DNA of 64,000 bases from Wohlfahrtiimonas chitiniclastica DSM 18708 (GTDB lineage Bacteria; Pseudomonadota; Gammaproteobacteria; Cardiobacteriales; Wohlfahrtiimonadaceae): the NCBI RefSeq assembly GCF_000375345.1, contig NZ_AQXD01000001.1, positions 636,600 to 700,599 on the forward strand. The letters run 5' to 3'. Below the pieces are notes generated by a model. The model saw only the letters and a program-made list of their open reading frames with translations. It made no database searches and had not been told where the DNA came from. Position 1 is the stretch's first letter, and every line of letters starts with the position of its first letter. Position numbers and translations under genes: made by a program. Below are positions 1-8,734 of the stretch, piece after piece.

Positions 1-511
1 TATTGATGGCTTGCAAATGCTCTTGTAAACGGCTCTTTGGATCCTTCACAGATTCTGTGATGCATTGGAAAGAGCGCTCATTAATGGTGTGTAACTCCGC
101 TTCATATAGGCGTAAAATCATGGCTTTAGCGCTTTCAAAGTTGCTGTCTAAAAAGACCGCAGCAATGATGGCTTCCACCGTGTCTGCTAAAATGCTTGCG
201 CGTTTTGCACCATCGTTTTTACGCTCACCATAGCTGATCACCAAATGTTTTTGTAGATCTAAGGATTTTGCAATGGTGTGCAGCGTCTCTTCCTTCACTA
301 AGTGGGCACGAATGTTTGATAATTCACCCTCTTTAGCATCCGGAAAACGTTCATACAACGCATGGGCAATTGTGAAATTTAAGCAGCCATCTCCCAAAAA
401 CTCTAAACGTTCATTGTGAACGCGGGAAACTGAGCGGTGAACCAACGCTTGTTTTAACAAAGCGATGTTCGTAAATTGGTATCCGAGTTTTTCTTGTAGT
501 CGATCAATCAT
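1..511 (-). CDS. rnc: Ribonuclease III, 3' part cut by the window edge
   Basis: Ribonuclease III cleaves double-stranded RNA, including the rRNA precursor. The visible N-terminal 170 or so residues are the endonuclease domain. It holds the signature HNERLEFLGDG and, later, LADTVEAIIAAVFLDS, so the acidic catalytic residues (E and D of the signature, D and E of ADTVEA) are present. The residue after GD is Gly where most homologues have Ser. The dsRNA-binding domain lies beyond base 1. The ATG is at 511-509, two bases after the lepB stop, so translation is probably coupled. The lepA-lepB-rnc order is the usual gammaproteobacterial one, normally followed by era. Confidence 0.93.
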   Translation of the reverse strand, partial: MIDRLQEKLGYQFTNIALLKQALVHRSVSRVHNERLEFLGDGCLNFTIAHALYERFPDAKEGELSNIRAHLVKEETLHTIAKSLDLQKHLVISYGERKNDGAKRASILADTVEAIIAAVFLDSNFESAKAMILRLYEAELHTINERSFQCITESVKDPKSRLQEHLQAIN

Positions 512-513
512 AA

Positions 514-1320
514 CTATTTCAATACTGTGAAAATGTGGTCACAATCTTTCAATTGCGTCACACATTTGTAATTCATCCAAATAAAATTGGCTTTACCCAC
601 CAATTGATTATCATTGACAAAGCCCCAATAACGGCTGTCTAAACTATTATCGCGGTTATCGCCAAAAGCCAAGTATTGTCCATCTGGCACTTTAAATGGA
701 AATGGGCGCAGGATGTCCAACCCGGCATCTGCACGCGTCAAGTATGGCAACTGCTGCACGCCATGCTCAACGATGCCATCTTTAGATGGCAGGTATTCTG
801 TAAAGATCAAATCTGATTCAGGCTCAATGGCTGGCCCGACATATTCATATTTAACAGGCACACCATTGATGGTGAGCATTTTGTCTTTATAATCCACCAC
901 ATCACCTGGTAAACCCACAATGCGCTTGATGTAATTGATGCGCTCATCTTTTGGGTATTTAAACACGGCAATGTCACCGCGCTCAACGCCTTCGCCGGCC
1001 TTGCTGAAAATGCGCTCATTGGTGATCGGGTAACGCAAACCAAATGACCAGCGATTGGCCACAATCATGTCACCGGCATATAATGTCGGTTGCATTGAGC
1101 CACTTGGGATGATGAACGGCTCTGCGATGAATGTACGCAGCACCGTCAAAAAGAGAACAACCGGAAACAAAAATGCTGCCCAATCCACCAGTGCCGGCAA
1201 TTTTGTATCCTTTGTGCGCTTTTTCTTAAAATATAAGCGATCAATGAGCAGAATTAAACCCGTCACAGGCACTGCAAACACAATGGCAATCGCCAAGTAA
1301 TGCGTGAATTGGGAAAACAT
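514..1320 (-). CDS. lepB: Signal peptidase I
   Basis: Inner-membrane peptidase that removes signal peptides from exported proteins. The 268 residues begin with two membrane segments (about 8-28 and 47-65) separated by a basic cytoplasmic loop. The catalytic Ser75 lies in PSGSMQPT and the general-base Lys132 in YIKRIVGLPGD. The C-terminal family box GDNRDNSLDSRYWG is also present. It is shorter than the E. coli enzyme (324 residues), mostly in the periplasmic domain. It sits between lepA (15 bases upstream) and rnc (2 bases downstream) and is probably co-transcribed with both. Confidence 0.96.
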   Translation of the reverse strand: MFSQFTHYLAIAIVFAVPVTGLILLIDRLYFKKKRTKDTKLPALVDWAAFLFPVVLFLTVLRTFIAEPFIIPSGSMQPTLYAGDMIVANRWSFGLRYPITNERIFSKAGEGVERGDIAVFKYPKDERINYIKRIVGLPGDVVDYKDKMLTINGVPVKYEYVGPAIEPESDLIFTEYLPSKDGIVEHGVQQLPYLTRADAGLDILRPFPFKVPDGQYLAFGDNRDNSLDSRYWGFVNDNQLVGKANFIWMNYKCVTQLKDCDHIFTVLK

Positions 1321-1335
1321 CGTAATATCCTTTGT

Positions 1336-3126
1336 CTATTTATCAACTTGCAATACAGCTAAGAAGGCAGATTGTGGAATTTCCACGTTACCCACTTGCT
1401 TCATGCGTTTTTTACCCGCTTTTTGTTTCTCGAGTAATTTGCGCTTACGGCTCACGTCACCGCCGTAACATTTCGCCAATACGTCTTTACGCATCGCTTT
1501 GACAGTGCTTCTTGCAATGATTTGCGCACCAATCGCCGCCTGAATGGCAATGTCAAACATCTGGCGTGGAATCAACTCTTTCATTTTTTCCACCAAATCG
1601 CGACCACGATACACCGCATTGTCTTTATGCACAATGAGCGCTAACGCATCAACCGTTTCACCATTGATGAGGATGTCCACTTTCGCAAGATTGGCCGCTT
1701 CATAGCGCACAAATTCATAGTCGAAAGAAGCATAACCACGAGACACTGATTTTAAGCGGTCAAAGAAGTCAAGCACCACTTCACTCATCGGCAATTCAAA
1801 TTGCAATTGCACCTGGGAGCCTGCATACACAATGTTCTTTTGTACGCCGCGCTTTTCCACACACAATGTGATGATGTTGCCTAAGTACTCTTGTGGCGTC
1901 AAAATATTTGCACGAATGATCGGCTCACGGATTTCACTGATTTTATTTGGCGCAGGTAAATCATTCGGGTTATCAATCAATACCACTTCACCATCCGTTT
2001 TTTCTAATTCATAAATTACGGTTGGCGCAGTTGTGATTAAGTCTAAATCATATTCACGTTCTAAACGCTCTTGAATGATCTCCATGTGTAGCATGCCTAA
2101 GAAGCCACAACGGAAACCAAACCCCAACGCTTGAGAAGATTCAGGTTCAAAGTTTAAAGATGCATCATTTAAACGTAATTTTTGTAACGCTTCGCGTAAA
2201 TTTTCATAATCTGATGAATCCACAGGAAACAGACCGGAGAATACGCGCGATTGTACTTTTTGGAAGCCTGGCACAGCTTCTGTGGCCGGATTGTTTTCTA
2301 ATGTTAAGGTGTCACCGACTGGCACGCCATCAATGTCTTTAATCCCGGCGATCACAAAACCCACTTGCCCTGCGGACAATTCTGTTTTATCTAAACGCTT
2401 AGGTGTAAACACACCCACATGGCTCACTTGATAGTTACGCTTTGTGCTCATCACTTGCATTTTGTCACGCACGCGAAGGGTTCCTTCAAAGATGCGCACC
2501 AAAGAGATTACGCCCACATAAGGGTCAAACCATGAGTCAATGATCAATGCTTTTAATGGCGCATTTGGATCACCTTTTGGTGCAGGGATTTTTTGTACCA
2601 ATGTTTCGAGTACATCTTCAACCCCCATACCTGTTTTAGCAGAACACGTCACGGCATCCATCGCTTCAATGCCAATGATGTCTTCAATTTCAGCAGCAAC
2701 TTTCATCGGATCTGCTGCTGGTAAGTCAATCTTATTTAAGACAGGGACAACTTCTAGCCCATGATCAATCGCCGTATAGCAGTTGGCCACCGATTGTGCT
2801 TCAACGCCTTGAGCCGCATCCACCACCAAAAGCGCCCCCTCACAGGCAAAAAGTGAGCGAGACACTTCATAAGAGAAGTCCACGTGTCCTGGCGTATCAA
2901 TGAAGTTCAAATGGTAAACTTCCCCATTTTTAGCTTTATAGTCCAATGACACAGAGTGTGCTTTAATCGTAATGCCACGTTCACGCTCAATGTCCATGGA
3001 GTCTAACACTTGAGCCTCCATTTCTCGTTCGCTCAAGCCATCACAAATTTGGATAAAACGATCGGCGATCGTGGATTTACCATGATCAATATGGGCAATA
3101 ATGGAAAAGTTTCTAATGTTCTTCAT
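1336..3126 (-). CDS. lepA: Elongation factor 4 (LepA GTPase)
   Basis: Ribosome-associated GTPase that back-translocates or remodels stalled ribosomes. The 596 residues show the EF-G-like order: G domain with P-loop [14 protein letters not shown] and NKID motifs, then domains II, III and V and the LepA-specific basic C-terminal domain ending near [16 protein letters not shown]. The ATG at 3126 gives [10 protein letters not shown], which matches the family start. An in-frame TTG at 3144 would add six residues and is less likely. Its leader contains a 7-base inverted repeat. It is the first gene of the lepA-lepB-rnc group. Confidence 0.96.
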   Translation of the reverse strand: MKNIRNFSIIAHIDHGKSTIADRFIQICDGLSEREMEAQVLDSMDIERERGITIKAHSVSLDYKAKNGEVYHLNFIDTPGHVDFSYEVSRSLFACEGALLVVDAAQGVEAQSVANCYTAIDHGLEVVPVLNKIDLPAADPMKVAAEIEDIIGIEAMDAVTCSAKTGMGVEDVLETLVQKIPAPKGDPNAPLKALIIDSWFDPYVGVISLVRIFEGTLRVRDKMQVMSTKRNYQVSHVGVFTPKRLDKTELSAGQVGFVIAGIKDIDGVPVGDTLTLENNPATEAVPGFQKVQSRVFSGLFPVDSSDYENLREALQKLRLNDASLNFEPESSQALGFGFRCGFLGMLHMEIIQERLEREYDLDLITTAPTVIYELEKTDGEVVLIDNPNDLPAPNKISEIREPIIRANILTPQEYLGNIITLCVEKRGVQKNIVYAGSQVQLQFELPMSEVVLDFFDRLKSVSRGYASFDYEFVRYEAANLAKVDILINGETVDALALIVHKDNAVYRGRDLVEKMKELIPRQMFDIAIQAAIGAQIIARSTVKAMRKDVLAKCYGGDVSRKRKLLEKQKAGKKRMKQVGNVEIPQSAFLAVLQVDK

Positions 3127-3151
3127 GCAGTTAATGTCTACCAAAGTAAAG

Positions 3152-3180
3152 AGGAGAGAACTCTATATGATTCCTCTCCT
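3152..3180 (-). other. Inverted repeat in the lepA leader
   Basis: AGGAGAG at 3152-3158 and its complement CTCTCCT at 3174-3180 are separated by 15 bases. They lie 26-54 bases upstream of the lepA ATG, and no U-run follows on the lepA strand. It is a possible leader hairpin. The role is unknown. Confidence 0.4.
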
Positions 3181-3213
3181 AAATTCAAATAACAGCTTAC
3201 AATTATAATGGAA

Positions 3214-4488
3214 TTACTGAGCTTTTGTTGAGTTTTTCTCAAGGTATGCTTTGTAGGCGCGATTGAAGGCATTTGGCAAAGGTTTTAACACGCCTAAATA
3301 TTCATAGAGTTCCGTTTGATATAAGCGATGCTGATATTTATGCGCTTTACTGCTAAAGGGATACGCCACACAATACAAAAATGCAAAGAGCGACACCACA
3401 AATATCAATAAGCTGATTAAGTTCGGCGAAGGTGGCGGCGCACCAAATTGATTATTGCCTTCAATCCCTGGCATAGAAAAGAGCAAAATCGCCCCAATGA
3501 TCATCCCCGCATACACCACCCATTTAATGATGGCATCAATCTGTTGTAAAAAATGACGTTGGTTCGTTTGTGCTAAATACTCTTTCAATTCTGCCTTTAA
3601 GCCAAAGTATTGCTCACTCATACTGTGTTCTCTGACAAAAAGCTCCGCAAACTGCACTTGGGCATCTTTGAGCACATAGTAGTTTTGTACAAATAGGCTA
3701 AAAATCAACGTGAAGATTAAAATCGTCACAAATGCCATCTTCCCAATGGATAAATTATCAATGTCACAAAAACGCTGGCTGACAATCATCAACATAAATG
3801 TAATGGCAAAGAAGATAAAGAAGAATGAGATGATGAAACTTGCACTGCCTAACGCATCATATAGATAAAGCGGCAAAATATTGAGACAACCAAATAAAAT
3901 GGCAAATGCCAAAGTGATTCGGTACAGAAAATACAAACGCCCAATGCGCACACCGCTGTGCAATAAAGGCGGCGTTGGGGCAATGTCACGATCATCAATC
4001 TCAATATTATGATTGGGATTGGCACGGGTTTTGGCAATGCGCTTCATCTTCTCAACACGGTTGCTCTCTAATGCAGAAACATCATCTGTGTGGCGCATCA
4101 ATGTCAATTTTTCAGGCGCTTTCAAATAATCTTTTGCGGCTAATTTTCGCTCAGTGTGTGTCGGCGAATGATCAGTCGCCGCAGGTTTCGCGTTAGGCGC
4201 AATGGTTTGTGTTCGCGTAACCTCCGGCATTGATAAATCAGGCATTAGGTCATCGACATCTAAATCAATGTCCGCAATTAAACCCGCCTCTGCCAATGCT
4301 GTTTGATATTCAATGGCATCACCTTCAGACAAACCGGTGATCAACACAATCGATTGACCCCCTTTTGCAAAAAACCTCTGATAAACCTCTTCGGTCGTTT
4401 GATCAAAAAGATCAGACAAATTTTCAAGGATCATCTTTTGATCAACCGTGCGATCAACCTTTCCTCGAAAAACGACTTTGTATTTCAT
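3214..4488 (-). CDS. DUF805-like inner-membrane protein with an N-terminal soluble domain
   Basis: Function unknown. Residues 1-80 form a soluble alpha/beta module (MKYKVVFRGKVDR...QKMILENLSDLF...) of a kind often fused to small membrane domains in proteobacteria. A charged linker (about 85-180) follows. Then comes RIGRLYFLYR and several hydrophobic segments (about 190-265, 315-335, 355-375), with a central R-x-x-D (RFCDID) that recalls the DUF805 motif. The assignment to DUF805 is by motif resemblance only. It precedes lepA on the same strand with 87 bases between, so it may have its own transcript. Confidence 0.6.
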   Translation of the reverse strand: MKYKVVFRGKVDRTVDQKMILENLSDLFDQTTEEVYQRFFAKGGQSIVLITGLSEGDAIEYQTALAEAGLIADIDLDVDDLMPDLSMPEVTRTQTIAPNAKPAATDHSPTHTERKLAAKDYLKAPEKLTLMRHTDDVSALESNRVEKMKRIAKTRANPNHNIEIDDRDIAPTPPLLHSGVRIGRLYFLYRITLAFAILFGCLNILPLYLYDALGSASFIISFFFIFFAITFMLMIVSQRFCDIDNLSIGKMAFVTILIFTLIFSLFVQNYYVLKDAQVQFAELFVREHSMSEQYFGLKAELKEYLAQTNQRHFLQQIDAIIKWVVYAGMIIGAILLFSMPGIEGNNQFGAPPPSPNLISLLIFVVSLFAFLYCVAYPFSSKAHKYQHRLYQTELYEYLGVLKPLPNAFNRAYKAYLEKNSTKAQ

Positions 4489-4803
4489 AAAACCTTTTAC
4501 ACTCTAATGAATTAAGACAATTAAAAAAAGTTCTTAAATGAAAACCACTCGTGTCATCACTTAAAAACTGAAGTATATAAAATAAAATGGACAGTGAGCA
4601 TTTAAATTAGATCAAATAATACTCAAAAATAGGAAGTGCCCTGCATTATATAATTTTTTTAAAAAAATAATGCCATATCGTGTAGAATATAGATAAATGT
4701 CATATTATGTGTAAGTAATCTAAAGGGCGTTCGCCCATTTGCTGCAAATACCATCACACCACACAATTTACCTTCCACACTCATAATTTTTTTGAGGGTT
4801 TTC
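4489..4803. other. AT-rich divergent intergenic region with two adjacent hairpins
   Basis: This 315-base stretch separates a minus-strand membrane protein gene from a plus-strand transporter gene, so it should hold both promoters. It is very AT-rich up to about 4720. Two short inverted repeats follow directly on one another: GGGCG-TT-CGCCC (4725-4736) and ATTTG-CTG-CAAAT (4737-4749), 55-79 bases before the transporter ATG. No small gene was found here. Confidence 0.55.
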
Positions 4804-6228
4804 ATGCGTATTTTTTTTGTTGCCTTGGTCATCTTCTCTACATTCTTTACCACAAGCTTTGCATCGAATGTCTCAAGCCACACATTTGATGGCAATCATT
4901 TATCGATGCTCTACACAATTCCCTTTATTGGCTTAATTGCGTCTGTTGCGTTATTGCCTTTAATCGCCCCAAAACTTTGGCTCAATCATTATGGGAAAAT
5001 CACATTGGGCTGGAGCATCATTTTTTTCATTCCTTTGATCCTTAATTTTGGTTGGGGTGTCGGCGGCGCTGTGCTGGTGGACACACTCATCTCCGAATAC
5101 ATTCCCTTTATTTTATTGCTATTAACCTTATATGTGGTTTCAAGTGGCATTCAGATCACCGGTCACTTTGCCCCAAGCCCTGCTTTAAATGTGATGATTT
5201 TACTGATCGGTACTTTACTTGCGTCCATTATGGGCACAACAGGCGCCTCAATGTTACTCATTCGCCCAATACTGCAAGCAAACCAACATCGCCGCCATAA
5301 AGTGCATGTGGTGATCTTCTTTATCTTCTTAGTGGCCAACATTGGCGGCGGCTTAACGCCCCTTGGGGATCCGCCACTCTTTTTAGGATTCTTAGAAGGC
5401 GTGAGTTTCTTTTGGACACTGCAATACATGTTATTGCCTGTCATCATCACATCAAGCATGTTATTGATGCTCTTTTACCTTATTGATACCAAACTCTTTG
5501 CCCTTGAAGAGATCAAACCACAAAAATTAAAAGATAATCATTTTGTGATTAATGGAAAATTTAATTTTATATTAATCGCCGCGGTGCTTGCTGGCATCAT
5601 CATCTCCGGATTTTGGAATCCAAACATTCAATTAGAAGTGTTTCATTCCACCATTGCCCTTGAGAATGTCTTTCGTGATGTACTCTTTCTAATCGTGATT
5701 TATCTCTCTTTTAAATTCACGCCAAAGCAGTTACGCATTGATAATCAATTCAACTGGGAACCCATATTAGAAGTTGCCAAACTCTTTTTAGGCATTTTCC
5801 TTACCATTACACCGGTGATTCTGATCCTTCAATCGACCGATCACCCTGTCACAGCATTTTTAATGCGCTTTGCACATGATGAAAGCGGTGCACCTAATAA
5901 TGTGATCTACTTTTGGATCACCGCCACATTGTCCGCTTTCTTAGACAATGCCCCAACCTATTTGGTGTTCTTTAAAATGGCCATCGGTGATCATGCTCAA
6001 GGCGCCGCTTACTTAATGAATGTGATTCCAACAACATTGCTCACCATTTCAATGGCAACGGTGTTTACAGGGCCTTTAACCTACATCGCCAATGCTCCAA
6101 ACTTCATGATCAAAAGCATTGCAGAGCAACAAGGCATTCGCATGCCAAGCTTCTTCAGTTATATGCTGATCGCCATTGGTACACTCTTACCCATTTACAT
6201 TTTGCTCAATGTTATTTTCTTAATGTAA
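4804..6228 (+). CDS. Sodium:proton antiporter / CitMHS-type ion transporter
   Basis: Polytopic inner-membrane carrier of the ion-transporter superfamily that includes NhaD and CitMHS. About 474 residues with a signal-like first segment and some 11-12 membrane spans. The conserved loop NIGGGLTPLGDPP (about residue 180) and the second-half SAFLDNAPTYLVFF are typical re-entrant, substrate-binding motifs of these antiporters. The ATG at 4804 follows GAGG at 4794-4797 at good spacing; an upstream in-frame TTG (4792) overlaps that ribosome site and is rejected. Sodium/proton exchange is the likely role, but the substrate cannot be fixed from sequence. Confidence 0.8.
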   Translation: MRIFFVALVIFSTFFTTSFASNVSSHTFDGNHLSMLYTIPFIGLIASVALLPLIAPKLWLNHYGKITLGWSIIFFIPLILNFGWGVGGAVLVDTLISEYIPFILLLLTLYVVSSGIQITGHFAPSPALNVMILLIGTLLASIMGTTGASMLLIRPILQANQHRRHKVHVVIFFIFLVANIGGGLTPLGDPPLFLGFLEGVSFFWTLQYMLLPVIITSSMLLMLFYLIDTKLFALEEIKPQKLKDNHFVINGKFNFILIAAVLAGIIISGFWNPNIQLEVFHSTIALENVFRDVLFLIVIYLSFKFTPKQLRIDNQFNWEPILEVAKLFLGIFLTITPVILILQSTDHPVTAFLMRFAHDESGAPNNVIYFWITATLSAFLDNAPTYLVFFKMAIGDHAQGAAYLMNVIPTTLLTISMATVFTGPLTYIANAPNFMIKSIAEQQGIRMPSFFSYMLIAIGTLLPIYILLNVIFLM

Positions 6229-6229
6229 A

Positions 6230-6580
6230 TTAAAATGCATTGGCAATCCAAGTGATGCGCGGTGGGGAGAATGAAGTGTCAATCCCCACCACATCAATGC
6301 GCGCATCCCCTTGATGATTCACTTGTTGTAAATAACGCTCCGCCGTTTTTCTAACTTTTTGCTGTTTACCAAATGTAATGCTCTCTAAAGGATCACCATG
6401 TAAGCGCGTATTTCTCACGCGCACCTCCACAAACACCAAAACGCCGCCCGTTTGCATGATGAGATCAATTTCGCCCATTTTGCAGCGATAATTTTTCATC
6501 ACAAATTGAAGTCCATGGGCTTCTAAATGTGCCCGGGCATATGCTTCGCCCCAATCACCTGTTAATTGTGGTTCGCTCAT
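6230..6580 (-). CDS. yraN: UPF0102 family protein YraN (nuclease-fold)
   Basis: Small protein of the UPF0102 family with a restriction-endonuclease-like fold and no settled function. The 116 residues carry the family motifs GDWGEAYARAHLEAHG, KNYRCKMGEIDLI and VFVEVRVR, whose GEIDL and EV residues resemble a PD-(D/E)xK metal site. The ATG at 6580 has AAGGA 8 bases upstream; the longer in-frame TTG form (6619) would begin inside the divergent promoter region. Its stop is one base past that of the convergent transporter. In E. coli yraN lies downstream of rsmI and lpoA; here it faces rsmI and lpoA is absent. Confidence 0.9.
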   Translation of the reverse strand: MSEPQLTGDWGEAYARAHLEAHGLQFVMKNYRCKMGEIDLIMQTGGVLVFVEVRVRNTRLHGDPLESITFGKQQKVRKTAERYLQQVNHQGDARIDVVGIDTSFSPPRITWIANAF

Positions 6581-6595
6581 TGCGTCATTTCCTTG

Positions 6596-6601
6596 TATAA
6601 T
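6596..6601 (+). promoter_or_regulatory. Candidate -10 element for rsmI
   Basis: An exact TATAAT lies 34 bases upstream of the rsmI ATG in the short divergent gap with yraN. No good -35 is visible (best TTCGCT at 6572-6577, 18-base spacer), so this is a weak call. Confidence 0.4.
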
Positions 6602-6634
6602 CGTAACCCTTAAATTCAAGAATCAGAGAACTCT

Positions 6635-7474
6635 ATGTCAATTTGCTACGTTGTTGCAACACCAATTGGAAATATTGATGATTGGTCACCGCGCGCCATC
6701 GAAACTTTAAAAAGCGTTGATGTCATTTTTGCCGAAGATACTCGACACTCCGCTAAACTGATGCAGCTTTTTAACATCCAAACGCCAATGCGCTCCCTGC
6801 ATGATCACAACGAAACTGACCGCATAGATGAGATCTTAAATTTATTAAATGATGGACAAAATTGCGCCATCATTTCAGATGCGGGCACGCCGCTCATCTC
6901 TGATCCTGGCTTTAAAGTGGTGCGTGCCCTTCGTGAAGCCATGCAAACTGTGATTCCCATTCCCGGCGTCAGCGCATTGATCACCGCATTATCCGTTTCC
7001 GGCATTGCTACAGATCGTTTTAGCTTTGAAGGATTTTTACCAGCAAAATCCGCAGGCCGCAAAGCACGCATGAATGATGTACGTAAAGATCCGCGCACTT
7101 TGGTCTTTTATGAATCGAGCCACAGGATTCTACAAATGCTTGAAGATGCCATGGCAGTGTTTGGCGAAGATCGCTATGCTTTCATTGGCCGCGAGATGAC
7201 CAAACGCTACGAAAGTTATCTTTCAGAGAGCCTTAAAAATCTTCACGACTATTATACAACCCATTCAGATGAACAACGCGGTGAGTATGTTGTGGTCATT
7301 GAAGGGGCAAAAGTTGACACAACAGAGTCAGAAAGCATCGATTTAACAGAGCTGTTAACCATCTTATTGGATGAATTGCCCTTAAAGCAAGCGGTGAGCA
7401 TTGCCACAAAAGTGACAAAATTATCGAAAAATCATGTGTATCAAGCTGCACTGGCGATCCAAAATAACGTATAA
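6635..7474 (+). CDS. rsmI: 16S rRNA (cytidine-1402 2'-O)-methyltransferase
   Basis: Methylates the 2'-OH of C1402 in the ribosomal decoding centre using SAM. The 279 residues have the tetrapyrrole-methylase fold: ATPIGNIDDWSPRA near the N-terminus, the FAEDTRHS segment, SDAGTPLISDPG (about 88-99), PIPGVSALITAL (about 111-122), and the C-terminal family segment LPLKQAVSIATK. Length is normal. It starts the plus-strand run and is followed 30 bases later by an MFS gene. Confidence 0.95.
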   Translation: MSICYVVATPIGNIDDWSPRAIETLKSVDVIFAEDTRHSAKLMQLFNIQTPMRSLHDHNETDRIDEILNLLNDGQNCAIISDAGTPLISDPGFKVVRALREAMQTVIPIPGVSALITALSVSGIATDRFSFEGFLPAKSAGRKARMNDVRKDPRTLVFYESSHRILQMLEDAMAVFGEDRYAFIGREMTKRYESYLSESLKNLHDYYTTHSDEQRGEYVVVIEGAKVDTTESESIDLTELLTILLDELPLKQAVSIATKVTKLSKNHVYQAALAIQNNV

Positions 7475-7504
7475 TCCCTCTGCAAATTAAGGAGTTGAAA
7501 AGTA

Positions 7505-8734
7505 ATGTCAGACGCGACTGTCAATACCAGTACAAAATTATTACCGGGGGAACTCGGTCTTAGCCTCAAATTAGCAGGGCTTTTCTCCATTAGGATGCTG
7601 GGCATTTTCATCATATTGCCGGTACTTACCCTTTATAGCCAAAGCTTAACGGGCTCTACCCCCTTTTTAACAGGACTTGTGTTCGCAAGTTATGCCCTCA
7701 CACAAATCTTATTGCAACCCATTTTTGGTGTGGTGTCCGATAAGATGGGCAGAAAACCTGCCTTAATCGCCGGCCTTGGCTTATTCATTGTGGGCAGCAT
7801 CATTTTAATGTTTGCAAGCCATGTCTATGTGGCCATTTTAGGGCGCATCATTCAAGGCGCGGGGGCTGTTTCTGCCGTTGTCTTGGCACTAGCCACGGAC
7901 TTAACCCGTGAATACATTCGCTCAAAAGTGATGGCCATGATTGGCGTGAGCATCGGTTTAACTTTTGGTGTCGCGGTGTCATTAGCCCCCATCATCTATA
8001 TGGTGGCCAAAGGTTATGGCATTTTTGGTGTCTGTGCACTCATGGGTGCGCTTGGCATCTATGCCACCATTAAATTCATCCCTGATGCACCGATGCCCAC
8101 AGAAGCAATGAAAACTAAGTGCGAAAGCATCTCTGAGCTCACACGCATCGCCTTTAGCAATGGCAATGTGGTGCGTTTATACTTTGGCGCATTCATGCTG
8201 CATCTATTATTGACCATGACCTTTGCTGCCATGCCAAGCCTCCTTTCTCAATTAGAAATCTCTGGCGGATCGGCCACCCTTTATTATGTGAGCACATTTT
8301 TCATCTCATGCGTCATCATGTTTGCCTGCGTAGGACTTGCTGAACGCTTTTATCGTCACCGCATTTTATTCTTAGTGGCCATTTTATTTTTAGCACTCGC
8401 GTATTTAGGCTTAATCATTTCTGAAGAAGGCAGTCATGCCCTATTTTTCTGGGGCTTACTGTTATTTTTCTTTGGCTTTAATGTGATGGAAGCGATGCAA
8501 CCTTCCATCATGTCTCGCGCAGCCGATCAACACTATCGCGGTACCATTATGGGTGTTTTTTCCTCATCACAATTTTTAGGCACATCCATTGGTGGCATGC
8601 TTGGCGCTACAATCAGCGGTTATTTTGGCGTACAATATGTCTTTTACTTGGCATTTCTTTTAGCAGCAGTTTGGTTCGCAATCGCATGGCCGATGCAAAA
8701 TCCTGTTAAACCTCAAAAGAAAGCAGACGCATAA
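7505..8734 (+). CDS. MFS transporter, YajR-like
   Basis: Twelve-span major facilitator. The first half closely follows the YajR pattern: FSIRMLGIFIILPVLTLY, motif A as GVVSDKMGRKPA after span 2, GRIIQGAGA in span 4, and ATDLTRE after it. At 409 residues it ends after the last membrane span and lacks the soluble C-terminal domain of E. coli YajR (about 454 residues). AAGGAG stands 10 bases before the ATG. The stop overlaps the next ATG (TAATG), so it is translationally coupled to a deoC-like aldolase. The transported substrate is unknown; the coupling hints at a sugar or nucleoside-related compound, which is inference. Confidence 0.85.
   Translation: MSDATVNTSTKLLPGELGLSLKLAGLFSIRMLGIFIILPVLTLYSQSLTGSTPFLTGLVFASYALTQILLQPIFGVVSDKMGRKPALIAGLGLFIVGSIILMFASHVYVAILGRIIQGAGAVSAVVLALATDLTREYIRSKVMAMIGVSIGLTFGVAVSLAPIIYMVAKGYGIFGVCALMGALGIYATIKFIPDAPMPTEAMKTKCESISELTRIAFSNGNVVRLYFGAFMLHLLLTMTFAAMPSLLSQLEISGGSATLYYVSTFFISCVIMFACVGLAERFYRHRILFLVAILFLALAYLGLIISEEGSHALFFWGLLLFFFGFNVMEAMQPSIMSRAADQHYRGTIMGVFSSSQFLGTSIGGMLGATISGYFGVQYVFYLAFLLAAVWFAIAWPMQNPVKPQKKADA

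Noticed and set aside
3-233. Plus-strand open frame at the left edge
   Set aside because: Antisense to the rnc coding region, which reads as RNase III without interruption.
6230-6619. Longer YraN starting at TTG 6619
   Set aside because: The ATG at 6580 has a good ribosome site and fits the family start; the extension would overlap the rsmI promoter region.
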